Part shown: piece after piece, positions 1 through 12,251 of the stretch | Layout of the letters: each line of letters opens with the position of its first letter | How positions within the stretch are numbered: the first letter of the stretch is position 1 | Assembly: GCF_029227915.1 (NCBI RefSeq) | Contig: NC_079878.1 | Coordinates: 13,702,001 to 13,766,000 of the forward strand | Origin: Hydractinia symbiolongicarpus | Lineage: Eukaryota > Cnidaria > Hydrozoa > Anthoathecata > Hydractiniidae | Direction: 5' to 3' | DNA: 64,000 nucleotides | Notes under the pieces: generated by a model | Seen by the model: only the letters and a program-made list of their open reading frames with translations | The model's database searches: none | Told to the model about the DNA's origin: nothing | Program-made: the position numbers and the translations under genes

Positions 1-1382
1 TTTGACACGAGAACAGAATATGTGATGATTACGAAGTCGTTCTATCTCAGTGAAATATGTATCCATCTCGTCCTATACACAAACAATACACATCAAATTT
101 AAACTTAAAAGAAGGTACATCGTATATATAAAGATGAGAGATACATTAGTTGTAAAGGATAAACACAACAACGGCAACAATTATATCAAGCTGAGAAGTA
201 GTGGTACTTGCTTCTTTTTTAAACAATTTCAAAATTCTAACCAGGCTGATTATTACTTTCATTCCTAAATTGTTCTAAACAACAGACCTATTGTTTCGTT
301 AACCTAAAATCTCAGCCTGATATTCTTAAAAAGCATATCCTTATAAAATAAAGAACGTGTAATCCCATTCGTTCTGTTATACAATCGTCACAGATTCGAA
401 TCAACATTCCATTAGCGATTTATTGGAACCTAATTGTAGTAAGTGTGAAATCCATAGTTGGAAGGGCGGTAATAATTTGAAATTGGTTAGGTCATGCTGA
501 GGTGTTAAATAGGGGGCGGTTGGTGGGATAAAATTAAGTGCAAGATAATTTGAGCGATGGATGAACTTTTTGAAGTATAAAGGAAATAATTTCGTCTATA
601 ATCCTTCAATCTTTTGATTTATGCATGATACTCCGTTTAACTTGTTCTTTATCTAGATTTTCGGTTGCAATTACATTTTCAGGTACCTAAGTGACCGTCC
701 ACGTTTAAGAAATTTTGTCAAGCAGGGGAAGGTTAAGCATATAAAGAGGCCAAAAATTATATTATGTTAATATACACAAACTGCGTTAAAACGTAATTTC
801 GGTTGACTTTTCCTTGGGGTGAAAATCATAACCCTTTTGTTACTGATAAAGTATGTTTTTTTTTCAATATGCACAAAGATTCTAAATGTTTTTTTTATGT
901 ATTATAGCTAACAAAATGCTGAGCCTATCCTCGAACAGTTTATATTCAAAAACTAAGGTAATTCAGCTCTAAAGTCTTGCATATCAGGACGCTAAACAGT
1001 TAAAAACAAGTTTTGTTATAACATACACATTCTCAGCAGCTGTGCTTTTCAAAATACCGAAACTTTTCATTTCATGTTAATTTATTTTCACACCCGGATA
1101 AATAATAAAAATGTAATCGCAAAACAATTTCTTTTTTGTGTCAGCTAGAATGCCTTTGGCATACGTACGCTTTCGTTTGAAGGCGTTCTGTTAAATTATT
1201 TTTGTATACCTTACGGACGTTTAACTTCCTGCTACTTACTTATCCCCTTTATCTTATCGTCTAAAGATAACACTTTCTATAAAGGCTTTAAATGGATGTT
1301 ACAGGTAGAAAACCGTACAAGTATTTTTGTGTATAATAGATATTTTAATTTCGCATGAATTCAAATTTCAATCATATCCCCT
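1..1382. other. Intergenic, no gene seen
   Basis: AT-rich sequence with only short random open frames. I see no spliced gene, RNA gene or clear repeat. It lies downstream of the minus-strand MIF4G gene and should hold that gene's 3' untranslated region. Confidence 0.5.
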
Positions 1383-4180
1383 TTAATAATTCCAATACAG
1401 ATTATTGCCAGCAACAAACTTGTCAGAAGTTTTGTCAAGCATGACTGAATAAGATTTGAACAATATTGGACTTAACTTTTCATTTATATTTTTATATTTC
1501 AATAATTTTACCTTCTTTTGCATTTCATTTTCCAAATGAAAACCTATCGTGCGTAAAAGTTTACACAGACATTCTAGTTTCAATTCCAACTTCCGAGTGT
1601 TTTCTTTTTTTAAAAGTAACATAACGTAATCGTGCATCGCAAGTCCAGATATTACCTTAAAACAAAATAGTTTATATTTTAGAAGAGAATCAACGACAAG
1701 ATTAATAAAACATACCCTCAATATCTTAAACTCTCTGGTCACCTGCATTTTTCTAACTTTACCATTTTCATTTGACAATCAATTTATATTTCAAAAGAAT
1801 ACTTTGAAATGTCACCAAGAATATCCGTTTAGGGTTTAGGGAAATTTTTGGATAACAAGATTAAATCGGTAATCACACTATACGCACATTTGTGAGTTTG
1901 GGATATCAAGAGGATTTCGGCCAAATGATTGTGTAGTGTCCAAGAGACTGGGAAAAAAGTTGGAGTCGCGTAAAGGTTGAAATATCGAGAATTGACTGTA
2001 CAAATTAGCATTACAGACAGAATGTACAAAAATGTACCTTTGTTTTATACAATTCTCCAATGAACATCACACTTCCAAACATTTCTTGACGATTTACAAA
2101 TTCCTTATACCAAGATTCATTACCAGGCTGGAACAAAATCAAAATGCTTAGTCCAGAAATTTATATAGATTTTAAAATAGTAACAAAAACAATGATTAAA
2201 GTAATAGAAAAGTTCTCTTACAACGTTTACATCTTCTTGGCACTCTATAATTTTCATGAAAAACTTCTGACAACCATCAAGCAGATACTTTTTGAAGCAA
2301 TCAACACTTCTAGTACTGTTCTTCTCTTTCATCTACAATAAACATAAAATACAATATACACACTCTATAAGGGATTTTTAGAACACAAATATTTGCTTCA
2401 GGATCTCGCAAATTTAAAAGCATCTATTAAAAAAGACATGAATCAAAAAAATTCTTTCACTTGTTGTTGATTTGCGTTAAAGAAAATACAAAGTAATTCC
2501 GGATGGTTAATGTATACTCATGATGGATAAAATGATAATACAAAAAATTGTATATTTTAAGACAGATAAAAGGCATGGAGTTATCTTTTCTGATTTTATT
2601 TGGTAGGCTAACAGTTTTTTTCCATCCGCCAAATTTGTGCAAATCTGATAAAAAATAGTTTTTCTTAACAATGTTATTTCAGTTTATTCCTTTTTTAGAA
2701 TGTAATCCATCAGCTATTTCCCAACTTAAATTTATTCAAAATTTCCAAATTCGCTAGAGAAACTAACGAATTGGGAACACTTCATACAAGTTGTGAAGAA
2801 ATAAGAGTTCATTATAATGTCACACTATTTTGATTAAATTCCCATTTTAGATTTAATGGTCCTATTATAGATTTCCGGATTACAACTTCTAATTTAAATT
2901 CTAAAAGTTCTGTAAACGCTCTGCCTTGGATACTTTTAAAAATTTTGGCCTTTTAGAGAGGCGCAAATTTAAGGGGGTCGTTTGTAAAAAAACCTTATTT
3001 TTGTGTTATGTAAAAGTTTTCATTTTAGAACCTATAAATATTAAAAACAGAAGATACAATATCTAACAGGTTTAAATAACATGTCTCTGGGTGTAAAGTT
3101 TGCATAAAGAAATACTAAGTCTTCTTAATAGCAAAACTGCTTAATCGAAAAGGTAAATATAAACAAAAGAAAGCTGTTTTTGTGCAAAAGATTTTTTTCT
3201 TTGGCTGTAGAAATGCATTTAAAATAAGGGGGTGTTTATTCAAGAGGGGCACTTATTTGAGTGGGCGCTTAATTGAGTAAGCAGATAAATACTAATTTTA
3301 AACTTATTTTCTCTGCACTTACATGATTTATTAAGTATGAGCACATCCTTGCATATACTTTACCATACAGTGGTTCATCAACAGCTTTCACAATAATAAA
3401 TTCTGCTAATTTCTCCATCTTGAAGTCAGTGTCAATATCGAGATTAGTAAGACTATGCAAAAGTTTTTTAAACTTTTGTGGAGTGATCTTGTTAAGTATG
3501 CTTCGAATGTTGCGATAGTACTTCTAAAATGAAAAAACAGTTTCAACTAACAATTTGAATTTTATTGTATGCTTTTTTTATAAGTAAATCACAGACAACA
3601 TTTTGATCGGCCAGTTTTTTGTAAATTTTAGGAAAAACAGAAAGACACATTTTTGCTTGCAAAATAAAAGTCTCAAAAAAAGGATAAATTTTGATTTTCT
3701 ATGATAAAGAGATTTAAAATTTTCCATAATTTGATTGTATGATTTTCAAACTATATTTACAAAAACTTAAAAATAGTATATAGTATACAAATTTCACATG
3801 CATTTTTGTCAAATCTTGTCTTATGATTTTGTCAAACCTTCTCTTACTTGTAGTAGTGCATTTAATAATATCCTAAAAATTCCCTGTTGTTTAGCAGGCG
3901 TTTGCCACCAAATTGTTTTTGTCAATTAGGCTATAACAACAAGAAACCTGTAGTAGTATAAATCTTGTTATTAAGAGCAAATTTTTTTACTGGAGTCCCA
4001 ACCAAGTCTAGTTGATAAATGATACCAGAAATTGAACATTTTATCACATTTATATACCACTTGCTGATTTTTGAAGAAAAAGTAAATAAATCATACATCA
4101 ACTTCTATTTCCTCAATCGTCATTTCCCTTTGTGACTGGAGCCGAGGTATCCATACGTTTTGTGTAGGCACTGAGGCCAT
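1383..4180 (-). CDS. Stand-alone MIF4G-domain protein, eIF4G-like
   Basis: Five exons on the minus strand, all in phase 0: 4180-4097, 3523-3323, 2332-2222, 2127-2038 and 1655-1383 (stop). They give about 252 residues with GT-AG junctions. The product follows the MIF4G fold of eIF4G from start to end. Landmarks are VWIPRLQSQ near residue 9, NIRSILNKITPQKF near 32, KAVDEPLYGKVYARMCSYL near 74, FKKYLLDGCQKFF near 107, FIGELYKTK near 154, then MHDYVMLLLK and LECLCKLLRTIG. In eIF4G this helical-repeat domain binds eIF4A and RNA. Here there is no eIF4E-binding segment before it and no MA3 or W2 domain after it in this window. The reading frame is open upstream of the chosen ATG, so an earlier exon is possible. 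PAIP1 is also a MIF4G-only type protein, but the residues fit eIF4G better. Confidence 0.72.
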
Positions 4181-5997
4181 GCTTATTCCACAAGATTGTA
4201 TTCTTCTTTAAGCTCACATCCTTCTAATTTTACAACAAGCCTTCATAAAATATTTATAATTCAATTGTTCATGAATATGTAGTTATAGCTAAAATTATAA
4301 ATATAAATAATTTTCTGTGAAAACTTATAGAAACATTGTAAGTTTTCCAAGAACCAAAGAGCTATCTCTATACCTCGCTTGTAAATAGCTAGGTATATAT
4401 GGAAATATATAGCTTATCTTACACCTTAATAACATTCCCACAATTTTAGCAAATCAAAAATAAAGTATATTTATATACAGCAATGCTGTATTTCTAGCAA
4501 AATAATCAAAATATTTTTACTCAAACTTTAGCTTTATTAGAATTACGAACAAGTAGTATGGTTTGTCAAAAAAACCATCACCCAGAATATTCATAGATTA
4601 TATTTTAGGCTTCTAACATTAAGTGAAACTAAAAATAAGAGAAAAACACAGGTTTCAAATTCTGCCATTGCATATATATATAAATGTCAAGCATGAGCAC
4701 CATAAAGATGGCAAAAAGTAAAGACCAACCTTAGTTTTAAAAAGAGGGATTGTGTCAAGAGACTAGCTCTTTGTATGGTTCTGCTTTTTTAAGACCTTTG
4801 TCTGTAACAAGCATTTTTAACTTGTCATTGGTGACAAGTTAAAAATTGCAAGATAATTTAATTAATTATTTATGCTATAACTACCTTATTACATCATCAA
4901 TAATGACGTCATTAGGTCAGCCGGATATTTTTTAAGCTTGATATCTTAAGAATGGAACAAGATTTTTTTTAAAAAATTCCAAAAAACTAGATAAACAACT
5001 TTTTATCCTCTATAACATACAAAAATATCATTTTCAATGCAGGAATCCCTTTAAAGAGAAAACACAGACAATTCACGCAGACTAAGTTTTGATTACAGAA
5101 GAACTGCAAGTATATACATGGATCTGTTATTGGTTTCAAAGTATTATGTAACATTTATCGACCAGGAGAATAGTTTTGTTGTCACAAATCAAGTTCATGT
5201 GAGCAATTTCTGAAAATCAATTGTTTTATTGCCAAATTTTGTATCTGATGGACTTTAGCACAGTGGTGGAGCTCTTTTTACATCCCAAAATACCTACAAT
5301 AAGACCATTGTTGTCTGGTGGGGCCTACCAGCCTGACCTTTTGCGCCTAACTTTTCTCTTTTAGCTTTCCATGTAGGTAGGCTAGCTAGCTAAAGCTTTT
5401 AGTAATTTATGTCGCAGTGGGCCATCCCAAGTATAATTCAACTATAAAAGAACAAATTAGTAATTTTTCCTCAGTAAAATTAGTAATAACTTAGAAAGCA
5501 GTATAGCTAGTTATACATAACATTACATTTCTGTCTTACAACAATCCTTGCTTCTTTCAGTCTGCAGGCTTCCACTACTGTTTTTAAAATTTTGTTTACA
5601 TTTTTGACCGGGTTTTCCGTTTCGCGATTGATCTTTTTTCGGGCTTACGGAAATAAAAAGTGCAAACCCACACCCCTCGTCCTGGAAAAAGCTTGAAAAG
5701 TGACACCCAAATCGGGGCCAAGAGACGACGTTTAAAGGGGAACAGAATATTTAACTGTTGCTAAGCAACATTGTTATTTAAAAAATTTTATTGATTTTGA
5801 ATAGTTTTATTGATCTCGAATTCCTTCGAGGTATTCAAAATTACCACGATAGTTTTGTAAGAATATCTCGCTAATATGAAAAATAACAAAAAATAATTCT
5901 TTTTTTTTTTTATTATACCGTATTCATCCTGCACAACTTTGCAATTTCGTTACTCACGATGGAAAACGAGGAACATTTGTGACTGTAATATTTCAAG
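4181..5997. other. Intergenic region between two divergent genes
   Basis: This separates the minus-strand MIF4G gene from the plus-strand TMEM26 gene and should contain both promoters. I see no coding exon with confidence. A missing 5' exon of the MIF4G gene could lie here. Confidence 0.4.
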
Positions 5998-8469
5998 ATG
6001 AAAGTGGGACAGTTATTAAAATCTTTATTTTCGCGATTAATTTTTTTCATCCACGGAATGATTTCTGTTTACCTTTTGTACAGCAACACTAGGAAGGTTG
6101 AATACTGGGCAATTGCGACACCCCTGGTATTTTTACTTGTTGAAATAGCATACACAATTGGATACCGTAGAGGAATGGAATATCGTTATTTTTGGCCTAG
6201 TGGTTTCTTATATATCATGACCATGATACCGATTATTTGGTTTATGGAGTTTGACCTTCTTGAAGAAAGAATTAACGAAGAAAAAGGGGAGGATAAGCCA
6301 ACTGCTTACTTGAACGCTTTCAAGTTAGATAACGAGGAAATTGGAAAAAAAATTTGCGAGTTAGGTTTGATAATTGTTTTGATTACAGGACGTTGGCTAA
6401 TGCCAAGAGGAAATATAACACGTGATCAGTTGTCTGCTTTGTTGCTAGGGTACGTCGGAAATGCCGCCGATATAATAGGTAAGAGTTTGAATAGTCGCGT
6501 AATTAATCTTATAGCTTTTCCATATTGCCTACTTTTGACCATAACTAGGGGTTTGAATGCAGTTTTTACCAAACTCTAAATTAAATAAATTCAAGCACTT
6601 CTCTGTGTTAAGCACAACACATAACAAAAACAATTTTCAAACATTTTTTATTAACCTCAGGGACGCTTTTTAATTTTTGTTCTAATTAACGCCATGGGCG
6701 CTTTATTTCACTATTGGGAGAGGCGGTCATTGAAACAGTAAGCGGGGCGCTAACAAAGTTCACATTATGAAATAAATACTACTTCCTCCGTGTAGCATTT
6801 TTCCTATAAAGACCTTATGCAGCTAAACCTTGGGACGAATATAGTAAACTGTACCCTGTATTCATGTCCCTGTAAATATCAATCCTTTTTTTAAAAAGAC
6901 AGTATTGCTGATACAACGCTTTTTGATGATGAAGAAGATGAGTTTTTCAGGAACCTTTTTTGGTAGTATTTTTTGGGTATTAAGTAGAGTAGTCCTTAGG
7001 ATCTCTTGCCTAGAGTTTTTATCATACCTAGAGTTTTTATCACAGCAAAATTCCCTGAAAACAAAGTTGTAATGATCCCTCATTTTTTTGTTTTAGAGTT
7101 GTTTGAGACGTTCGAAGAGCCTGGTATAATATATGAACGGTCTGTCACTTCGGCCGTCATTGCAGTGTACACGTGGTCAATTTTCCAGTTTACATTAGTT
7201 ACCACGGCAACTATTAAGGACAAGAAAATGCTAGAAGATGATCTGGAGAAAAAATTATCACCTAAGAAGAATAGGGTAAGATTGTTAAAAAATCGTTGTT
7301 AAAAATTTATAAAAATTCTAGGACGAAGGTATTGATTTATCTTGTACATAAAGACGCAGCGAATTACTTTTCTTCGATAATTGCACGACTTTTTCGGACT
7401 TTAATGTTAAAGAGTACAAAATTTGAAAAAAAAACACTTTGAAAAATGATACTACGCAAAAAACTATTTGGGATGGAATTAGGACGGAACTTTTAAGTTG
7501 TAACTTGTGAATTACTTCATTTTAAAAATTCACGACTTTTCCCCAGACTGCAAAGGTTAAACTAATGTCTTAAACGTGTCTTCGACAGATGACATGCATG
7601 TCCTTGACAAGTGACATGCATAGTCCAAGCTAGCCAATGTCTAAAATGTACCAAATAATGACAAATTAGTCGATTAGAGGTGTAAGACAAACCTACTCGG
7701 GACAAATTTGGTCAGGCGCTTATAGGATAGTGGATTTTTGTACAACTGGAAGAAATCTTGCAAAAATCGCAATGGTTACAAATTTTCGAGCTGTGTCACA
7801 CGACTTTGTTTTTGACTAAATGCAAAATTTCATTTTTGGTTATGATTCAGTCAGTTGTGTAGCAAACGGGACAACTTTGTTTCGGTATCTTATATATAAC
7901 AGTTAGTTATTGTCAGCGGCAGTACACAAATTATTTCTTTACGATTATAGATTGCTCCTAGCCAAAAGTTGTATGGCCGTGAAGAAAAGAAAGAGATTGA
8001 CATCAAAACAAAATATATCGAAGAAATACGAACAAGAAAATCATCCAATGAGATAAAAGGAGGTCGTGGAAGAGGCCGAAAGGGATACTCTAATATGAAG
8101 GAATCGAAAATTATTAATGCAAGTTCATCCCAACAGTTGGATGAGAAGGTACGACGTCGAGCGTTGCATGGAGAGGTCTTTCAAATTTTAGTGACTCTAC
8201 TTATGCAAGATGGCCCGTTTCTTATTCTGCGTCTTTACTTGATCATACAATACAACGTCACTAGTGAAATGCACATATTTTTTACTTGTAAGAACGCGAT
8301 TGTGTCTATTTTGCTCGTTTATCGGTTATGTATTTTAACCTGTCGCGGGGAAGATGTTGAAACGAATTGGTACAAAGAAGAGGCAGCCGCAAAGCTTCAT
8401 AACGTCCAACTTGCCATCATGGCTGTTCACATGGAGGAAGAGCAGGTCAACAAAATTCGTGTGCAGTAA
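5998..8469 (+). CDS. TMEM26: Transmembrane protein 26 (TMEM26) homologue, complete
   Basis: Three exons: 5998-6478, 7097-7275 and 7951-8469. Phases agree and give 392 residues; human TMEM26 has 368. TMEM26 is a multi-pass membrane protein of poorly known function, used as a beige-adipocyte surface marker in mammals. Residues 1-160 hold several hydrophobic helices and the family stretch GRWLMPRGNITRDQLSALLL, followed by VGNAADI. Exon 2 has the helix VIAVYTWSIFQFTLV. Exon 3 starts with a charged, Arg/Gly-rich loop (KGGRGRGRKG) and then the conserved LLMQDGPFLILRLYL and a last membrane helix. The ATG at 5998 is followed at once by the first amphipathic and hydrophobic segment, as in the family. 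Exon 1 reads past its donor into an in-frame stop at 6579. The stop codon is 35 bases before a 191-bp tandem duplication. Confidence 0.88.
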
Positions 8470-8504
8470 CACTTAATGGGTATTGATGAAAAAGTCTAGC
8501 AAAA

Positions 8505-8886
8505 GGAACAGCTCTTGTCCTGTTTGATAAATAAACATTAAACCAAAACTTGGTATGATAAGTGTAGGCATGCAACGCAAAATTAAATCGTAATCGTTTC
8601 GTTAACCTTGCCTCAAGGGCGGTTTTTATATTGACACGGAACCTGAGGAAATCCTAGTTTCGTCTCAATATAAAAACTTAAGTAACACTGGGTGAGGAAC
8701 AGCTCTTGTCCTGTTTGATAAATAAACATTAAACCAAAACTTGGTATGATAAGTGTAGGCATGCAACGCAAAATTAAATCGTAATCGTTTCGTTAACCTT
8801 GCCTCAAGGGCGGTTTTTATATTGACACGGAACCTGAGGAAATCCTAGTTTCGTCTCAATATAAAAACTTAAGTAACACTGGGTGA
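8505..8886. repeat. Perfect tandem duplication, 2 x 191 bp
   Basis: Positions 8505-8695 and 8696-8886 look identical base for base. Each copy has AATAAA-like signals near its start and, near its end, arms that pair (GTTTTTATATTGA with TCAATATAAAAAC). It lies just after the TMEM26 stop codon, so the 3' untranslated region probably contains it. Confidence 0.95.
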
Positions 8887-10014
8887 GAATTTGTGCTCTA
8901 ACGTCATTTTCGTCCTCACGGCTTTTCCTACAGCTAAATCAAACTAACAAAGTGTTCTGTACAGCACGCTTCCAGCACCTTTTAGGCGTGTAAACCGTAG
9001 AAATAAAGTTGGCTCTAGCGTTTTTTCCTCGCAATTTCGTTCCCAAGGTTTCTTATCTCTTTTTGGATATGTGGGATACCGCTAACACGTATCAAGAGCG
9101 AAAAAGAAGCCCTGTTGTGAGGATGTTTTCTTTCCTATTGCAAGTATCAAAATACAAAAACAACACTAATTTAAAAAGTGCTACGTTAGATTGTGTATAA
9201 CATCGAAATGTATATATATACATTGTATTGTAAAGTTATCGCTTGTTACACATTGCTAAGAGGCATCAATAGACTTAGAATCGATCTTTTTCTCTCATAA
9301 TAATTTAAATATTTTTTTTAACTCGGTACTCTCTATTAGGAGGAGTTAAAGTTTATTCTCAGAGAGCTTTTGTTAAGAAAATTAAATACAAAACTTGGTT
9401 AGGTAGACCAGGTAATAATTTACTTGGAATATTAACTATGATATTTAAAGTGAAAATTACTGCATGTACATATTTGAAACTTTTTAACTGGTAAGAATCA
9501 ACTATAAACAAAGAAATTTACTGACTTTCAGGCAATTTTGTCCCCAGAGCTTTCTGATGTGCGAGCTGAATGCATGCATAAAGCGAAAAAGAAGCCCTGG
9601 GAAGGAGAATGAGATTTGTGATATAATACACCTGATTTTTTGGATAACTGAAGCTTTTGTTTTACAGTTTGTAAAAAACAACCAAAAACGACATATGCTT
9701 ATGAGTGAGATCTTTCATTTAAATGAGGAATGTGAATCAACCTTTTTATAAAAACATAAGCTTTCCGAAAGAAAAACAGCTTTAGACTCAAATTATTTTC
9801 ATGACTCAGAACGTTTTCACCTCTCCTAATCATCAAAAAAGGCGCTCAAGATATACGAGATTGCACAACTATAAAGATTTTTGCGTGATAGGTATGTTCC
9901 CAAAAAAATGCAGGGCGATACTTGGATAGGCGTTGTCCTAGACCCTTGTTCTGCTTTTTATATCGAAGTCGGTGAGGTATCAAAACACGAAAAAGACCCT
10001 GGAAACGAGCTTGG
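8887..10014. repeat. Diverged hairpin-repeat remnants
   Basis: Three stretches (about 9020-9120, 9535-9605 and 9960-10015) carry variants of the same inverted repeat seen better at 21801 and 32483: a CCTCGT..CCCAGGG-type arm and a CCCTGGGAACGAG-type arm. A GCGAAAAAGAAGCCCTG block occurs at both 9098 and 9582. No gene is seen. Confidence 0.45.
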
Positions 10015-10039
10015 GTGGGTAGTATGCCGAAAAGGACTC

Positions 10040-10856
10040 TCCGATCTATTGATAATGGAATAATGATTGAACCTGGTGAAAATGGCACTTTCAACAACCA
10101 AGTGTCTAAAGTTTTTAATGATTTGCCAAAAAATATACGTAACCTAGATTCAATTTCAACATTTTACAGTCAAACGAAAAAATATTTATTAGATAAATCA
10201 ATCGCCATTGCCTTAGCAAGGGAAGGCTAGGTTCTCCGATTGTATAAGCATTTCCTTATCAATTTCTGCTAAACCAACTCTATCAAGCGCGAGTCCGAGT
10301 TTCCATATTTTTCAACCTCCACCAAGTTACCAAGATTTTCTTATTTCCAAATCCAAATCTCGTTTAGACATATCGAACCATACGATAATCTCTGAGCCTC
10401 CACAGTGAGCCTTCCTATGCTTGGGTTTTATATTATAGAATTTTTTTTTTTTTTTTTTTATATATATATATATATAGTTATCACATTTCTAAAAAATAAA
10501 AAAAAATAAAAAAATCCTTATTATGCAATAAGTGCTGGCTGCTACGGTTTCAATGAGCTGTTTATTTCAACACAGCCAACGTTTTATCTCTAACGAAGTC
10601 TTTCAGAGTCGAATGAGACCTTCCGCCGATATAAAACTATAGCCTATGCCTTTCCTCTATTTAATCTATCAACATCCATTTAACAAAACCTAAATGTACA
10701 ACTCTTATTGAAACCTAGATCTCCATGCTTCTTGTATCATTTTTGTTCTAAACTTTTTATTCTTATTGTTGTTATTATTATGTTATTATAGGGATAAGAA
10801 CCATTGTATAATGGAACCCGAACAAATGTCAAAAAAAAAAAAAAAAAAAAAAAAAA
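10040..10856 (+). mobile_element. 5'-truncated non-LTR retrotransposon (LINE) tail
   Basis: The frame from about 10078 to 10230 encodes VFNDLPKNIRNLDSISTFY and then a Lys-rich end. This is the usual C-terminus of LINE reverse transcriptases (W/F-N-x-LP-x-x-IR pattern). It is followed by about 600 bases without coding and ends in a 26-base A-run at 10831-10856. The 5' end is not sharp and the 3' target duplication is not clear. The inner T-run and TA-run at 10440-10478 may be a second insertion. Confidence 0.6.
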
Positions 10857-11473
10857 TGCCCTTTACTTATATCGGATGAAATCATATTCCCTACATTCCT
10901 ATATGACTTTCTCAAATAGAAGAAAACCCTACTTTTAGAATAACTCGTGGAATTTGCAATGGCTATTTCTGTATCATGCCACTTGTTTTTAAAAATTCGT
11001 TATCCCGGAAATTAGCCCGTCTTCCATATTTAAGTTTTTACATTTTTGGCCATCGCAGCTACATGTCCCGGGAATCGCTATTTTCTGAATCCTTATTCGC
11101 TTGTTAGCATGAAATAATGAAGGGGGTGCTGAAATGAGGGTGCTAAAATACAGCTGCGGCGCAACCCTGTTAAAAGAAATGGCGACGGTCTCATTAGAAA
11201 AGACACTAGTCGTTAACCCGTGGTAATTTTAACGGAAATCAGCACGTCGTGTATATTTCCGCATTTATATTTCGTACATCCATCACCTGTTAGCAGAAAG
11301 TAATTGGATTCTTCTGCGCAGGACGGGGGGGAGGGGGGACAGAATAAAGCTGCCTACAGTGATTTTGAACATACAGAATACTGGTCATTGTTATACAGAC
11401 GTCGCCCAGTTACTGTTCAATATATAAGACACCCTTAACCTTCTTGTCACGCTTAGCGGCTATCATTAAAAGA

Positions 11474-12251
11474 TATCATCTTCGCTACTAACGTATCATC
11501 CTCGTACTAACGTATCATCCTCGGTACTAACGTATCATCTTCGGTACTAACGTATCATCTTCGGTACTAACGTATCATCCTCATACTAATGTATCATCCT
11601 CGGTACTAACGTATCATCCTCGGTACTAACGTATCATCCTCGTGCTAATTTATCATCCTCGGTACTAATGTATCATCCTCGGTACTAACGTATCATCCTC
11701 GGTACTAACGTATCATCCTCGGTACTAACGTATCATCCTCATGCTAACGTATCATCCTCGTGCTAATGTATCATCCTCGGTACTAATGTATCATCCTCGG
11801 TACTAACGTATCATCCTCGGTACTAACGTATCATCCTCGTGCTAATGTATCATCCTCGGTACTAATGTATCATCCTCGGTACTAACGTATCATCCTCGGT
11901 ACTAACGTATCATCCTCGTGCTAATGTATCATCCTCGGTACTAATGTATCATCCTCGGTACTAACGTATCATCCTCGGTACTAACGTATCATCCTCATGC
12001 TAACGTATCATCCTCGTGCTAATGTATCATCCTCGGTACTAATGTATCATCCTCGGTACTAACGTATCATCCTCGGTACTAACGTATCATCCTCGTGCTA
12101 ATGTATCATTCTCGGTACTAATGTATCATCCTCGGTACTAACGTATCATCCTCGGTACTAACGTATCATCCTCGGTACTAACGTATCATCCTTGTGCTAA
12201 TGTATCATCCTCGGTACTAACGTATCATCCTCGTGCTAATGTATTATCCTC
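11474..12251. repeat. Minisatellite, about 39 units of 19-20 bp
   Basis: The unit is TATCATCCTCGGTACTAACG with variants (GTGCTAATG, GGTACTAATG, ATGCTAACG). The variants recur in order, mostly every four units (about 79 bp), so the array has a higher-order period. Confidence 0.97.

Noticed and set aside
1829-2060. Minus-strand open frames of 60 and 66 codons
   Set aside because: Both are out of frame with the real exon 2127-2038 of the MIF4G gene, which reads FIGELYKTK.
11474-12251. CRISPR-like array
   Set aside because: Units are contiguous with no unique spacers, and the DNA is eukaryotic. It is a minisatellite.
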